A stretch of DNA of 64,000 nucleotides, from positions 620,001 through 684,000 of the forward strand of contig NW_006763301.1 in assembly GCF_000218685.1 (NCBI RefSeq), given 5' to 3'. A program made the translations under genes and the position numbers. Positions 10,798 to 21,721 of the stretch are shown here, in pieces. This DNA is from Serpula lacrymans var. lacrymans S7.9 (taxonomy: Eukaryota; Basidiomycota; Agaricomycetes; Boletales; Serpulaceae). Positions within the stretch are counted from its first letter, which is position 1, and each line of letters opens with the position of its first letter. The notes below the pieces were generated by a model, which saw only the letters and a program-made list of their open reading frames with translations, was not told where the DNA came from and ran no database searches.

Positions 10798-11554
10798 GTG
10801 ATTAAGATTGCATCGAAAGAAACAGCACTCACTCACGTTCTATATGAGAGTCTCCAGGCTGGAGATAACAAAACGAATACGGATACGGATACACAAGCCA
10901 GCCGGGGAACGTCCACGAGTTCTGCGGCCGGCGACATCGATGACATGAGAAAATACTAGCATGAACGTATCACAAGCCGCTTTAGACCTTGCCTACGATC
11001 TTATTGATCACTCGCGAAGACGGCCCACGGTGGAAGCCTCGAGATGATACTAGATATTGGTGAATTTAACTTTGCTATGATGGCCTTGCCAGATCGTGGT
11101 TAAGTGAAGTTCGTTGTATGACATGTGTGGACCTCAAGCTGATTTCCTGCTATCAGTGAAGTGTCGACGTTGAGTATAGTATTCAGTTTGAGTAGAAGGT
11201 ATGACGAGAGGAGATGCTATGGATGTAGAACAAGATACTTCATTGCTTGTGGTACTTTAGAGCAAGTCGCATCATGAATCCAGGTGTATGTTGATTACGA
11301 TAATTGCCAGTGAAAGCCATTGGCGACATTACTCAGTGACTAGGAGTAGAACAAGCGACTCGAGGAAAAACAAGAGTAAATTGTAAGTGCGGATAGAAGA
11401 GAAAACACGATAAAAGCAATTGAAGCCGAACAAATGAGTCGATTCGGCGCTGAGTCCGAAATTCTTTACGAAAAATGACCATGTCTGAGTCAAGTCAGAT
11501 CTTTATAATTGTGACAGTGTATTTCTATCCTTCTAACGACACAGGACGATCACC
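10798..11554. promoter_or_regulatory. Divergent intergenic region upstream of the isopropylmalate synthase gene
   Basis: About 757 bases separate the DUF6533 and 2-isopropylmalate synthase starts. I see no coding exon. The proximal 120 bases before the synthase ATG contain three copies of the Gcn4/Cpc1-type core TGAGTC (listed separately). Confidence 0.45.
11435..11492 (+). promoter_or_regulatory. Cluster of Gcn4/Cpc1-type TGAGTC sites
   Basis: TGAGTCG occurs at 11435-11441, TGAGTCC at 11451-11457 and the perfect TGAGTCA at 11486-11492, the last one 62 bases upstream of the ATG. TGA(C/G)TCA is the established binding site of the bZIP activator of general amino-acid control in fungi, which fits a leucine-pathway gene. 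Binding is inferred, not shown. Confidence 0.5.
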
Positions 11555-14172
11555 ATGCCGTGCATGCTGTACGTGCTCCATCTCAGTAAAAACTATAACA
11601 CTAACCACCACTTTCAGCTTGAACCCACACATAAAGTATAAGCCATATACCCCCCTGAAGCTCGAAAATCGCGCATGGCCGACAAAAACGTTCACCAAGG
11701 CCCCCATTTGGCTGTCCACCGATCTTCGCGATGGTAATCAGGCCCTCGCAAATCCCATGACTGTCGAACAAAAAAACATCTTCTATGACACTCTGGTCAA
11801 ATGCGGGTTCAAAGAGATCGAAGTAGCATACCCTGCTGCCAGTGACACAGATTTTTCATTTGTTCGTGGACTAGTCGAAGGTGGAAAAGTACCAGACGAT
11901 GTTTGGATACAGGTGAGTATTCGCACTGTGTTACTATTAGTTTTCATTACATTGCGTTATTGAAGATATTCGGAATTAGGTCCTGACCCCCGCCCGCGAA
12001 GACTTGATCAGGCGCACCTTCGAGGCTATAGCAGGATTCAAGCACGTCATCATTCACATGTATAATGCAACATCACCCACCTTCCGTAACGTCGTTTTCC
12101 ATAACACAAAAGAACAAACGATCGATCTCGCTGTAAAACACACTAAAATCATCCGACAACTATCCAATGAATACGCAGCCAAGTATGGCACGCGATTCAA
12201 ATACGAGTACAGTCCTGAGACATTTTCTCAAACCGAAGTCGAGTTTTCAGTTGAAATTTGTAATGCTGTAAAGGCTACATGGGGCAAGGCTGGTACTGGA
12301 GACGAGCGGATCATATTTAATCTTCCAGCTACCGTAGAAGTTGGCCCTCCTAATCATTATGCTGATCAAGTAAGCATTCTTATCTATATGTTTGTCTCCA
12401 GCAATTGATCAGTTTGGCAGATTGAATATTTCTGTAGCCATATAACAGAGCGGGAAAAAGTTGTCGTTAGTCTACACCCTCACAATGATCGGGGCAAGTC
12501 CTTTGCACTCGATCCTTATTCTTTGCTAATACATGTCCATTCATCAGGTACAGGAATAGCGGCCACAGAACTCGCTTTTCTGGGAGGAGCTGATCGTGTA
12601 GAGGGGTGCCTTTTTGGGAATGGGGAACGCACTGGAAATGTTGACATCGTTAACCTTGCGTTGAATCTCTACACACAAGGCATACCTCCAAATCTTGACT
12701 TCAGTGATCTGCAAAGTATCATCGATATCGTAACGTCATGCAATGACCTTCCAGTTCACCCGCGACACCCATATGCCGGAGAGCTTGTCTTCACTGCCTT
12801 CTCTGGCTCACATCAAGATGCAATCAAGAAGGGGTTCGAGGCACAGAGTGTCAGACACGCACAAGCTGCCGCCAAGGGAGAACCACTGATGTGGGACGTC
12901 CCATATATGCCCATCGATCCTGCCGACTTGGGCTGCAGTTACGAAGCTGTCATCCGCGTCAATTCACAATCCGGAAAAGGTGGTATCGCCTATATCGTCA
13001 AGCAGCATTTGCAACTGGACATGCCTCGCAAAATGCAAATATCATTCTACCAAATTATACAGGGTATATCTGACCGCGAGGCCCGAGAGGTGACCGTAGA
13101 AGATATCACCACTGCATTCCGCACCAAGTATTACTTGGGTGGTCCAAAATATGAGGGCAGATTGGTCCTAAAATCATTCCGCATCACAACAGAACCATCG
13201 CCTGATCCCATAAGTCAAACGAATGACGATGAAGATGCTCCTGATGAGCGACGACGATTTGATGGCACAATATCAGTCGATGGTGTCCTGCGCGTTATTC
13301 GAGGCGATGGCAATGGCCCTTTATCCGCTCTCTTGGACGCACTGCGCACATATCTAGAAATTGATCTGACCCTACGCGAGTATTCCGAGCATACCATCGG
13401 AGAAGGCCAAAATGCCAAAGCAGCATCCTACATTGAGCTCGTTGCGTCGGGACCAGATGTTAAGGAAACACGCAAAGCCACACAGTCATGGTGGGGTGTT
13501 GGCATTGACTCAGACATTGCTGGATCAGGTCTACGTGCTATCCTTAGTGCAGCTAATAGCGCCATTGGAGACCGCCCACTGCCTGAGTTGAAGCTCGATG
13601 TAGGATTCAACGTAGCCTCAGGACAAGCCGATGTTGCAGATGCTATAGTCAACTCTTTGAATCTGCAGCTCCCTCGCAGGTTCCAAGCATCCTTCTTCGA
13701 AGTTGTACAACGAGCCACGGCAAATTCAGGCGGAAAAATTTTGTTCGAAGATCTCACAGCACTCTTCCAAACCACGTATGGCTATGAAATCGCAGACGAA
13801 TGGCATTTCGCTCTGCGTTCTTTCAAGCTAGAACCTATCGGTGACGGAAGTCACCGTCTGTTCAGTGGAGAGCTGGCGGTTGACGGTCAAGTTCAGTCGG
13901 TATCAGGCGAGGGTAACGGTCCGCTATCATCTGCCCTGGCTGCTCTGCATACCCTCATTACGGGGACCCTTAGCATCCGGGAGTATGCGGAGCATTCAGT
14001 GGGAGAGGGCACGGAAGTCAAGGCCGTATCTTTTGTGGAGCTTTTGTACGAAAAGGAGGGCCAGAAACAGAAGGAGGCAGCATGGGGCGTGGGCAGCGAC
14101 ACTAACATCACGACCTCTGGGCTAAAGGCAGTCTTGAGAGCAGCAAATAGGCTGAGTGTTGTTGGGAAGTGA
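11555..14172 (+). CDS. LEU4: 2-isopropylmalate synthase with a duplicated C-terminal regulatory domain
   Basis: This enzyme condenses acetyl-CoA with 2-ketoisovalerate, the first committed step of leucine synthesis. Exons 11555-11568, 11618-11912, 11980-12369, 12421-12493 and 12548-14172 give 798 residues in perfect phase. The catalytic TIM barrel (about 20-330) carries the substrate motif [12 protein letters not shown], the metal-binding HPHNDRG, and [20 protein letters not shown]. The linker motif [11 protein letters not shown] (about 395) leads to a LeuA dimer/regulatory domain at about 389-597. A second, recognisable copy follows at about 605-798: both copies contain GNGPLSxxLxAL, then [12 protein letters not shown] or [12 protein letters not shown], then WGVG. 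Yeast Leu4 (about 619 residues) has one copy. Copy 2 lacks the SQSGKGG motif. The fourth intron uses a GC donor (12494-12547). The start is favoured because it lies just before a conserved [14 protein letters not shown]-terminus. The presence of upstream TGAGTC sites suggests Gcn4-type control. Confidence 0.95.
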
Positions 14173-14560
14173 AAAAGTTCTCGTTCAAAAAGAGTTGATC
14201 TGTTGTATCATCTATTGTATCTGCTAGTACTTAGCACTGGAATTTACTTGTCTATTACACTGTACCATCGCTCACTGAGGCAAATGTGGGCCCGTTTCTA
14301 AATGCATGATCGGTTTTTTCGAACGTGTAGCCTTACCTCTGCTACTTTGCATAGTCCTTCCTCATTGTAGTGATCCTAGTGCTGCCCCGAATATCGGGTT
14401 AGGTGTTAGTGTTACTGGGTGTCACAGTGTTTGACCACAGGGTGTGACATGTTGCGTGGTCTGCAGTGAGGAGGCTTACACCGCTGACGCCGCCATTCCG
14501 GTCGCGCTTCGTTCATGCCCTCTAATCGTACTGCTTAAAAGATCGTGATTAGCCCATATA
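14173..14560. other. Intergenic region between LEU4 and ATG9
   Basis: These 388 bases hold the 3' flank of LEU4 and the promoter of ATG9, which run in the same direction. No coding exon or RNA gene is visible. Confidence 0.4.
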
Positions 14561-17500
14561 ATGTCTTCATCATCCAGACGTTCTCCCCAGCTCTTGTTTT
14601 CATCCAGAAACCTCCAAGCATCTCAGCTCATGAACACGCAAGGTGGCGTTTCCAGCTCAAGACCGTTCCTCAACATGCTAAATCCGATGGGAAGAGCTTA
14701 CGACGGATACACTCAGGCGAGCCAGTCTGTCGTAGAAGAAGAGAATGAGAATGAAAGCGCAGAGGAAGACCTCGAGGCTGGCCACGCGACCAGGAGTAGC
14801 ATATTCAAAAGCACCACAAAGCCGCACGGAAAGCACAGGGTTTCTTGGGAAGGAGAGTCCTCGGAGATGAACATTTTAAGGCCGAATATACGTCGAGATG
14901 ATAAAGGTTATGAACAAGAGTCATCTGACGACGAAGTCCCACAGAGTTTCATGATAGAGGCTTCTAGCTCACCTCACAAACCATCCCCTATTCCAAAGTC
15001 ATCAAGGCGGCAGGAAAAGGGAAAAGGACGATCCCAGCCACTATATTCCACCTCATCCAGATCCCTTCCGCCCGCTGAGGCTCTTCCTACAGTATCTATT
15101 CCACCAAGGCCCTCTGAGTTAGATATCGAGGAAACTAGCCAGCTACCACCTCAAGAGCGATTGCCCCCGAAACCAATGCGTGGACTTGATGCCTATGAAC
15201 GTGCACTTTGGAATTGGGTCAATGTCTACAACCTGGATGCTTTCTTGCAAGAGGTCTATTATTATTATCAGGGAAAGGGCATATATTCTATAGCGCTGGC
15301 TCGTGGGCTTAATCTTTTGTCAGTCTTTATTATGCGAGGGTATCATTCTGAATTACGGCTAACAAGTGACGCGTAGAACAGTAGGGTTTGTGATAGGTTT
15401 TTCGACGTTTTTGTTGGGATGTGTCGACTATGCCCGCATCCGTCCTAACAAGATCACCCGCCTTTCTGATGTAGTTGTGTCTCAATGTGTATCCAAGTGC
15501 GTCCAATTGTCCTGATAATTAGCTCCTGCTTCCTGCCCAACAAAGCGCCTTTTAGGTTCTCTGGCTTTACATTGCTGTTTTTCCTGCTATTTACTGCGTT
15601 TTATATATGGCAAATAATATCCTTCATATTTGAAGTTATGCGGCTCGTAGACATGTATCATTTTTATACACACCTGCTTCGCATCCCAGACGTTTGTCAT
15701 TTTCTATCTCTACTCTCTCGTATCTAACCTTCTCGTTTATCCAGGCCGACATACAAACCATTTCTTGGCCCGAAATCGTAAGGCGGATAGCTACGATTCG
15801 TGAAGAGAACCCCATAACAGCCATATCTTCAGCTGCTGGTTCTAATGCCGCTACCACCGCTACTGCTTCTTTGGACGCTCATGACATTGCTAATCGTATC
15901 CTGCGACAAGAAAATTATTTGATCGCACTGTTCAACAAGGACGTTCTAGATTTACGAGTTCCGCTACCTCCAGCAATGAAGCAGTTCTTGAACCGAGTGG
16001 AAGATGATGGGAAAGGCAGAACACTAACCAGAGTGCTAGAGTGGAACCTTAGATTTTGTCTGATGGAATACTTGTTTGACCCCCAAGGCCGGGTGAGGAA
16101 GGTATTCCTCAAAAGTAAAAATAGAGCTGCATTGATTGAAGGGTATGTTTCGCATCTCTTCTTAATTATTAGCGTCTCTGACTTGAACAGACTTCGACGG
16201 CGTTTTATCTTCATGGGAATATTAAATGCTGCATTTGCACCATTTATCGTCCTGTATATGCTGATGTATTCGTTCTTTCGATATTTCGAGGTTCGGCCAA
16301 AATTGTGCTTATGAGGGCATTCGTAGCTAATACTGAGATGTAGGAATATCACAAAGATCCTTCGTCAATAGGAGGACGCCGTTATACCCCTTTCGCTCAG
16401 TGGAAATTCCGGGAATTTAACGAGCTTCCTCACCTCTTCACGCGAAGACTTGATGAGTCATATCCTACGGCAAGCATGTATATCGGACAGTTTCCCAATG
16501 AGAAAATGACTATCATCATGCGGTAAGAGTCTTTTATAACTTTGGTTTTCTTTATGTCTAAACATTTATCCATTTGAAAAGATTCGTTGCGTTCATTGCT
16601 GGATCCTTTGCTGCAGTGCTTTTTCTGGCATCAGTCGTCGATCCAGATTTGTTTATACACTTTGAAATCACTCCACACCGAACAGTCTTCTTCTATCTGA
16701 GTGTATTTGGTTCGGTTCTAGCAGTCGCTAGAGGTATGATTCCAGAGGACAACCGAGTCTTTGATCCGGAGCTTCTCATGTCGGATGTCATACAATATAC
16801 GCACTATATGCCCGACGAATGGAAGAACGAGCTACATTCCAAGAAAGTCAGTATTTTCGCATATATGTTCATGGAGTACAAATTCATTGGGACCTTAGGT
16901 TCACCAACAATTCGGGGAACTCTTTGCCATGAAAGTCCTTATATTTATCCAGGAAATTGTCTCCGTCGTTACCACTCCTTTTGTATTGTGGTTTTCGCTT
17001 CCGCCATGTGCACCCAGTATCGTCGACTTCTTCCACGACTTCACGGTCTGGGTCCCTGGGCGCGGTTATATTTGCAGTTTCGCTGAATTTGACTTCAAGC
17101 GGCATGGTAATGTCAAGGTTGGTGTTTTCATCATTTTCCCCGTGAACAGCTAATAGTAACATGACCTGCAGTTTGGTGCCCCTGCTATCATTCAAGACGA
17201 AAGGATGCTATCGCGGGAAGGCAAGATGGAAAAGAGCTTCCTCAACTTCAAAGTGCGTTTATTCTTACTTTCCATGGACAATGCTTAACTAACAAGCTCT
17301 TTAGGCTGCTAATCCCGACTGGAACCCAACGGATCCCTCTGGTTCGCTATACCTCACCCGTATGGCTGACTTCAGTGCAACGCTAGCAGGACACAGTCGC
17401 CGACGATCTGGTAGCGGGCTGGAGAGCACCATCGGCGCTGAACAGAAAAAGGACCTCGCAGACAGAGCACAAGAGTACGATCGCGCTCTACGACAGAGTC

Positions 17501-17910
17501 AGCATGCGGCGATGCGCAGGAGACAGCATTTCGGTGGCAGCGTCGTGGGTACTACGGCTAATCTGGCCACCTCTACGATTTGGCAGTCGGGTATCGGCGT
17601 AGATGGCAACATGCCGATGGCGAGAACGGCAGTCCTAGGAGATTCGCAAGGGAGTATCACAGCGATGCAGCATGGACCCATGTCACCAAGTCATCATGAC
17701 GGCATACCCACAGAGGACCTTGCACCAGATGGTGGTGTTGGAAGCGGGTTGGGTGAATCATACGTCGATGGTGATACGAAAGGCACAAAACCTTACGAGT
17801 CACAGCAGGAGGGTATCAACGATGATGAGGAGTTGGAGGACGGAGGGGTGTTGGGACTGTTAGCTCAAATATATGCGGCAAAGGCCCAAAAGCCTGTACA
17901 TGTCATTTGA
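14561..17910 (+). CDS. ATG9: Autophagy membrane protein Atg9 (lipid scramblase)
   Basis: Atg9 is the multi-spanning scramblase on vesicles that seed the autophagosome membrane. The first exon (14561-15318) encodes a long disordered cytosolic N-terminus, then the hallmark [21 protein letters not shown]. Later exons give the first helices ([15 protein letters not shown], then [13 protein letters not shown]), the conserved core [26 protein letters not shown] and [13 protein letters not shown], then [33 protein letters not shown] and [18 protein letters not shown]. Next come [11 protein letters not shown] and [17 protein letters not shown], with [23 protein letters not shown] split over two of these exons. 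The C-terminus is long, acidic and low in complexity, ending at 17910. The order and length fit fungal Atg9. The first intron is best placed at 15319-15377. Others were placed by conserved reading frames. Confidence 0.95.
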
Positions 17911-18177
17911 ATGGTTTTACCTTCATGTATATTCTTGCGTGCTGATCGAATCTGAGCGGACAAGAAAGTAAACTGGTGTCAATGATCAGCCTGTGATGTA
18001 CTCGACTACTAGTCTAGAGATATTGATAAAGGTCGAGGAGTGGCCAGGCCACGTAGATACATGATAACTAATGTCTGCTAGTATGGGTATGCTACGTTGA
18101 AGGGTATTGTCAGATTATGATCTACGTGAAAGTCCTATGGAGGGAAAGCGCGTGAAAATTAAACGATGGGGAGGACA

Positions 18178-19983
18178 TCATTGCAATAGTAGTTTAGGGG
18201 TTTTCGGTGGCTGACGGGCTCGGTATAGTGACGACGAACTGGACGATGATATCCGACGACCAAGCTGAGCCCTTCTGAGCTCTTCATCAATGCGCCACAT
18301 CCCCTTCACAAATGCGTCCCGATCCAAGGATCCACTCCTTGCGCTGTCACAGTCGAGCCTAAACGTCGATTAGCACACACATCACGTACTTTGAATTATT
18401 AGCACAAACCAGATATTTCTTAGTTTCTCCTTATCCAGTCTGGAAGCGCCCCATATTAGCTTGACAATTTGACCATTAAGCCTATCTTCCGGGCCTACTG
18501 CAGGCTCATCATCATCGCTATCCGCTTTATCCTTCTCCGACAATACAGGATGATCCTCTGGATTGGTGATCAAATCAACCGATAGTCCCCGCCATCCTGC
18601 CGCTTGGCGACTTTTCTTAGTAGGTGGCGAAAGGAAAACGGGCTTTGCTTTCTTTGCAGCCCTTTCAACCTTTTTCTGATTGAGCACGCTTGACACAAAC
18701 ACTGCCTCATAACGGCTGCAGGCTGCAGCTGGAACAGGGGTCGGTCGTAGGAGTGAGGCAGATTTACCAGCAAAGCCGATGCTACTTCGGGGGCTAGCGC
18801 TCGTGCGGGAGGTTGTCGTGGCGGTACTGAGTATCGAGGAGCGATCGGAAGCCGAGGCCGAAGTGGATGTGAGCGATGTACGCGAGGGAGGATTACGAAA
18901 CCTAGATGGCGGTTGATGGTGCTGTGCCGAGGATGGTGGCGGAGGTGGCGGACGTCGGTTGGTGGTAGTGGTATTGGATGATGTGGAAGTCGAACGTGAG
19001 AGTGGAATTGGTGGAGGATTGGCGCGCGGAGGCGATGTGAAGGTGAGCAAGGGTGATTTCGTATTTGGACGCTGTGGTAGCTTTGGAGGCTCTGGTTTGG
19101 GCTTAGCCATGGCCTTGTCCCAGTCAAAAGGTATCAATGGGGCATTTGTAGGACTCATAGCAGACGTTACTGATACGTTCTCGAATGATTCATCCAAACT
19201 AACAGTGTCCACATCGACACTTCCGTTTCCCTCACGATCCATGGGTACAGAAAGATTCTTCGACGCCACATTCGGACTAGCCGATTCCGTTATTCCACCG
19301 CCATCAGACGATAGGGACACAGAATGAAAAGAGGATATCGACGACGCAGGAGCGTGCCCTAACCGTGCGGAACCAAAAGCGTTAGGTTTTGAAGGAGGAT
19401 ATGTGTGCTCTATTGTGAGAGAATCTGAGCGTCCTGGAGGTCGTAGCGTGGCACCGTTTTCATTACTAATGGAGACTGAGCGTGAGGAAGAAACAGATTC
19501 GATGGATGTATACGAAGGTTTCCTAGGCGGAAGAGGGGGCCTCTCGGCCCTTGACTTTGGCGGGGACTCCAAATTTATGAGAGGCATCGACGCATTTGGT
19601 GCAGCATTATTTTCGCTTACTTTCCTGTGTTGCAGCGTCTGATTATGGGCTCGATTTGCATTCACGTGTCTCCCATTGCTCTTCTGAACAGATTGACAAG
19701 GGCCATCATCGACCACCCAATCTTTGAGATCAATCAGGGACGTTTTCCTGCCCAGGTTTGGCGGTGACGGCGAGGGGGATCTTGATGCTGACTTTGGTGG
19801 TGTGAAAGATGCTATGGGATAAAACGAGGATGCGGTGGGTGAAATGGGCGAATCGAGAGGATGGGACGACAACGGAGGGTATTTAGCAGATTTTGAGGAC
19901 GTCGTCACTGTTGTCGACGACGACGGGATGCTGGACAATGCTTCAAAAGCACTAATCCTCGACTGGAGCGACGTTGAAGGCAT
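18178..19983 (-). CDS. IRS4/TAX4-like EH-domain protein
   Basis: Two exons are seen: a long one ending at 18410 and a last one, 18358-18178, joined by a 51-nt GT-AG intron. Most of the protein is disordered and rich in Ser and Pro, with polyproline runs and PPLPPRKPS-like SH3-ligand motifs. The C-terminal 130 residues are folded: SRYEAVFVSSVLNQ, then GWRGLSVDLITNPEDHPVLS, then LNGQIVKLIWGASRLDKEKL and RNIWLDCDSARSGSLDRDAFVKGMWRI. This is the atypical EH domain of the Irs4/Tax4 family. In yeast, Irs4 and Tax4 bind the phosphatase Inp51 and act in phosphoinositide control and autophagy. The start at 19983 (MPSTSLQSRISAFEAL) matches family N-termini. In-frame ATGs upstream, up to 20223, would add a basic leader and are less likely. 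Confidence 0.85.
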
Positions 19984-20801
19984 GACAGCTCGTGAAGGTA
20001 TTTTGTGAGACTGCGGAGACCTTCTGGTACAAATCCGGAGCGCCGTAACGGCTGTCCGCCATGAATCCCGGATTACATACTCCATTTGAAACTTTGTCGG
20101 CCAAATTGAACGTCGCGTCCCCCTCTGTTCAGTACCGCAATATTTAACTTTTGTTGTCGACCTTACAGACAAAAAAATATTACAACGGTGCAACGGCCAA
20201 CATGCAGCACTCAAATTCGCCATCGCAGTTCAAGTCGCAGTGTCCCGTGCAAGACCATGCCATGACGAGCGACGAGCAGGGCAGTTATTACCGATTCTAA
20301 CCCTCAAGGGCTCCTACTGGAGGCGCCTTTCCCAAGGCGCGATCTTCGCACCTACTAAAACCGTGCTTCGGTCCTTGGAATATTCCATTCAACGCATGTG
20401 CCCTAGGCTGGCGCCCCTGTGCTCTCGACGCTCAGAGAAAGTATGTGGCCCTTCAGATCAAGTCATAGATGTGCGAGCCGCTTCATTCGCATTTTCATGA
20501 TTATCGTGGACTCTACGGCGTAGAGTACACTCGATAAATCAGCATACATGGGTGTTGTTTGGTTTTTCATCCCGTCATTTTATAACCTGTCCTCAGTGCA
20601 AAGACGAAACGCGCTGAAATGATATTCTGTGTTTATGTTTTGGGATGAAGAAATCCATTTTAATTCTAAGAGGACATGCAGCGGGAAATGCCGGATCCTC
20701 GACGTCATGAACCAATCATGACCGCGTTATTTAATCTTATCGTATAAAATCCGAGTTTTCTGTACAACATATCTTCAACCTTTCATTCAACGCAACCAAT
20801 C
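19984..20801. promoter_or_regulatory. Divergent intergenic region between the IRS4-like and UPF0045 genes
   Basis: About 820 bases with no supported exon. On the UPF0045 side a CCAAT (about 20710) and a TATA-like GTATAAAAT (20742-20750) lie 50-95 bases before the ATG, and GACGTCATGA (20701-20710) resembles a CRE/ATF half-palindrome. The IRS4-like frame remains open upstream to 20223, so part of this stretch may be coding or 5' UTR. Confidence 0.4.
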
Positions 20802-21420
20802 ATGTCTACCTCCAAAACATCTGATCTATATGCGGTCGCAGGTAAGAACACATACAGGCAATGGCTAATGCGGTTAATAAATCGCGTTCAGATTTCTGCC
20901 TCATTCCTATGGGCACAGGAGAGTCCTCGGTGAGTGTAGCTGAATGTATAAGTGTTTTAGCACTATAGGCAACTTTGCTACCAACGAAGGTCGCGGAGGA
21001 AATCGCAGAATGTCAGAGGATCTTGAAGAAATCAGGCCTGAAGTTTGAAGTAAGCCACCCAGTTCCCTTTTGCTGCATGAATTTACCCACGAGATTAGAT
21101 GCAGTAAGGCTCATATATATCCAAATATCATCTGATTTTTATCTATCTATGTTCCAGCGGTTATGGAACCAACCTTGGTATGTACTCTTAGGTTCTCCTC
21201 GTGTCTGACAGTTTAATGACACGCATATACCCCCGCAGAAGGCCCCTGGAGCGAAGTCACCAAAGCTATCCATGACTGCCACGCCGCAGTCCATGAAAAG
21301 GGGGCCCCGCGTATTGCTACGGATATTCGCATCGGCACTCGAGTTGATAGGGACACTGCCCCAGGCGACGGTAATGCTGGCAAAGTCAGGCGCGTCGAGG
21401 AGATACTGGCTAAAGATTGA
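20802..21420 (+). CDS. Thiamine-binding UPF0045 (MTH1187/Ecm15-like) protein
   Basis: Six exons (20802-20841, 20892-20929, 20969-21049, 21099-21103, 21158-21177, 21239-21420) sum to 366 nt, giving 121 residues with no phase conflict. The protein reads FCLIPMGTGESS, ECQRILKKSGLKFE, GYGTNLEGPWSEVTKAIHDC, then EKGAPRIATDIRIGTRVD. This is the ferredoxin-like fold of the UPF0045 family, whose yeast member is Ecm15; relatives bind thiamine or thiamine precursors, probably as tetramers. The fourth exon is only five bases (ATGCA): without it the conserved LKFE-MHGYGT join breaks and the frame is lost. It is cytosolic, with no targeting sequence. Family assignment is firm; the physiological role is poorly known. 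Confidence 0.88.
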
Positions 21421-21448
21421 TACAGCGCAAGAAGGATAATCACTTGTT

Positions 21449-21650
21449 TGTACAGTAAAAGATTAATACAGATGATTGGCTAGTATCGACCTCCATTATC
21501 AGGGTTTCAATCTTTTCAACACACGAAGCATCACTCCATAAGGTGGTCATGCTGGCTAGGGATTAATTATTGCTTGGAAACAACACAAGAAGAACCGATG
21601 CTAGTGTGACTTTGTAAAGTAAAAAATTACACGGATGATTGACTAGTATC
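21449..21650. repeat. Imperfect 39-nt direct repeat between UPF0045 and DNMT genes
   Basis: A segment at 21449-21487 ending GATGATTGGCTAGTATC recurs with a few changes at 21611-21650, ending GATGATTGACTAGTATC. Both also share a preceding AGTAAAA-ATT block. The repeats sit in the 300-base 3' flanks of two convergent genes, which otherwise hold nothing recognisable. Confidence 0.55.
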
Positions 21651-21721
21651 ACACCATCACAATTTCAATTACTGTTGCGACGAGTTCTAAAACCTTCCAA
21701 TTTGTGCTTCACTCTATTGTC

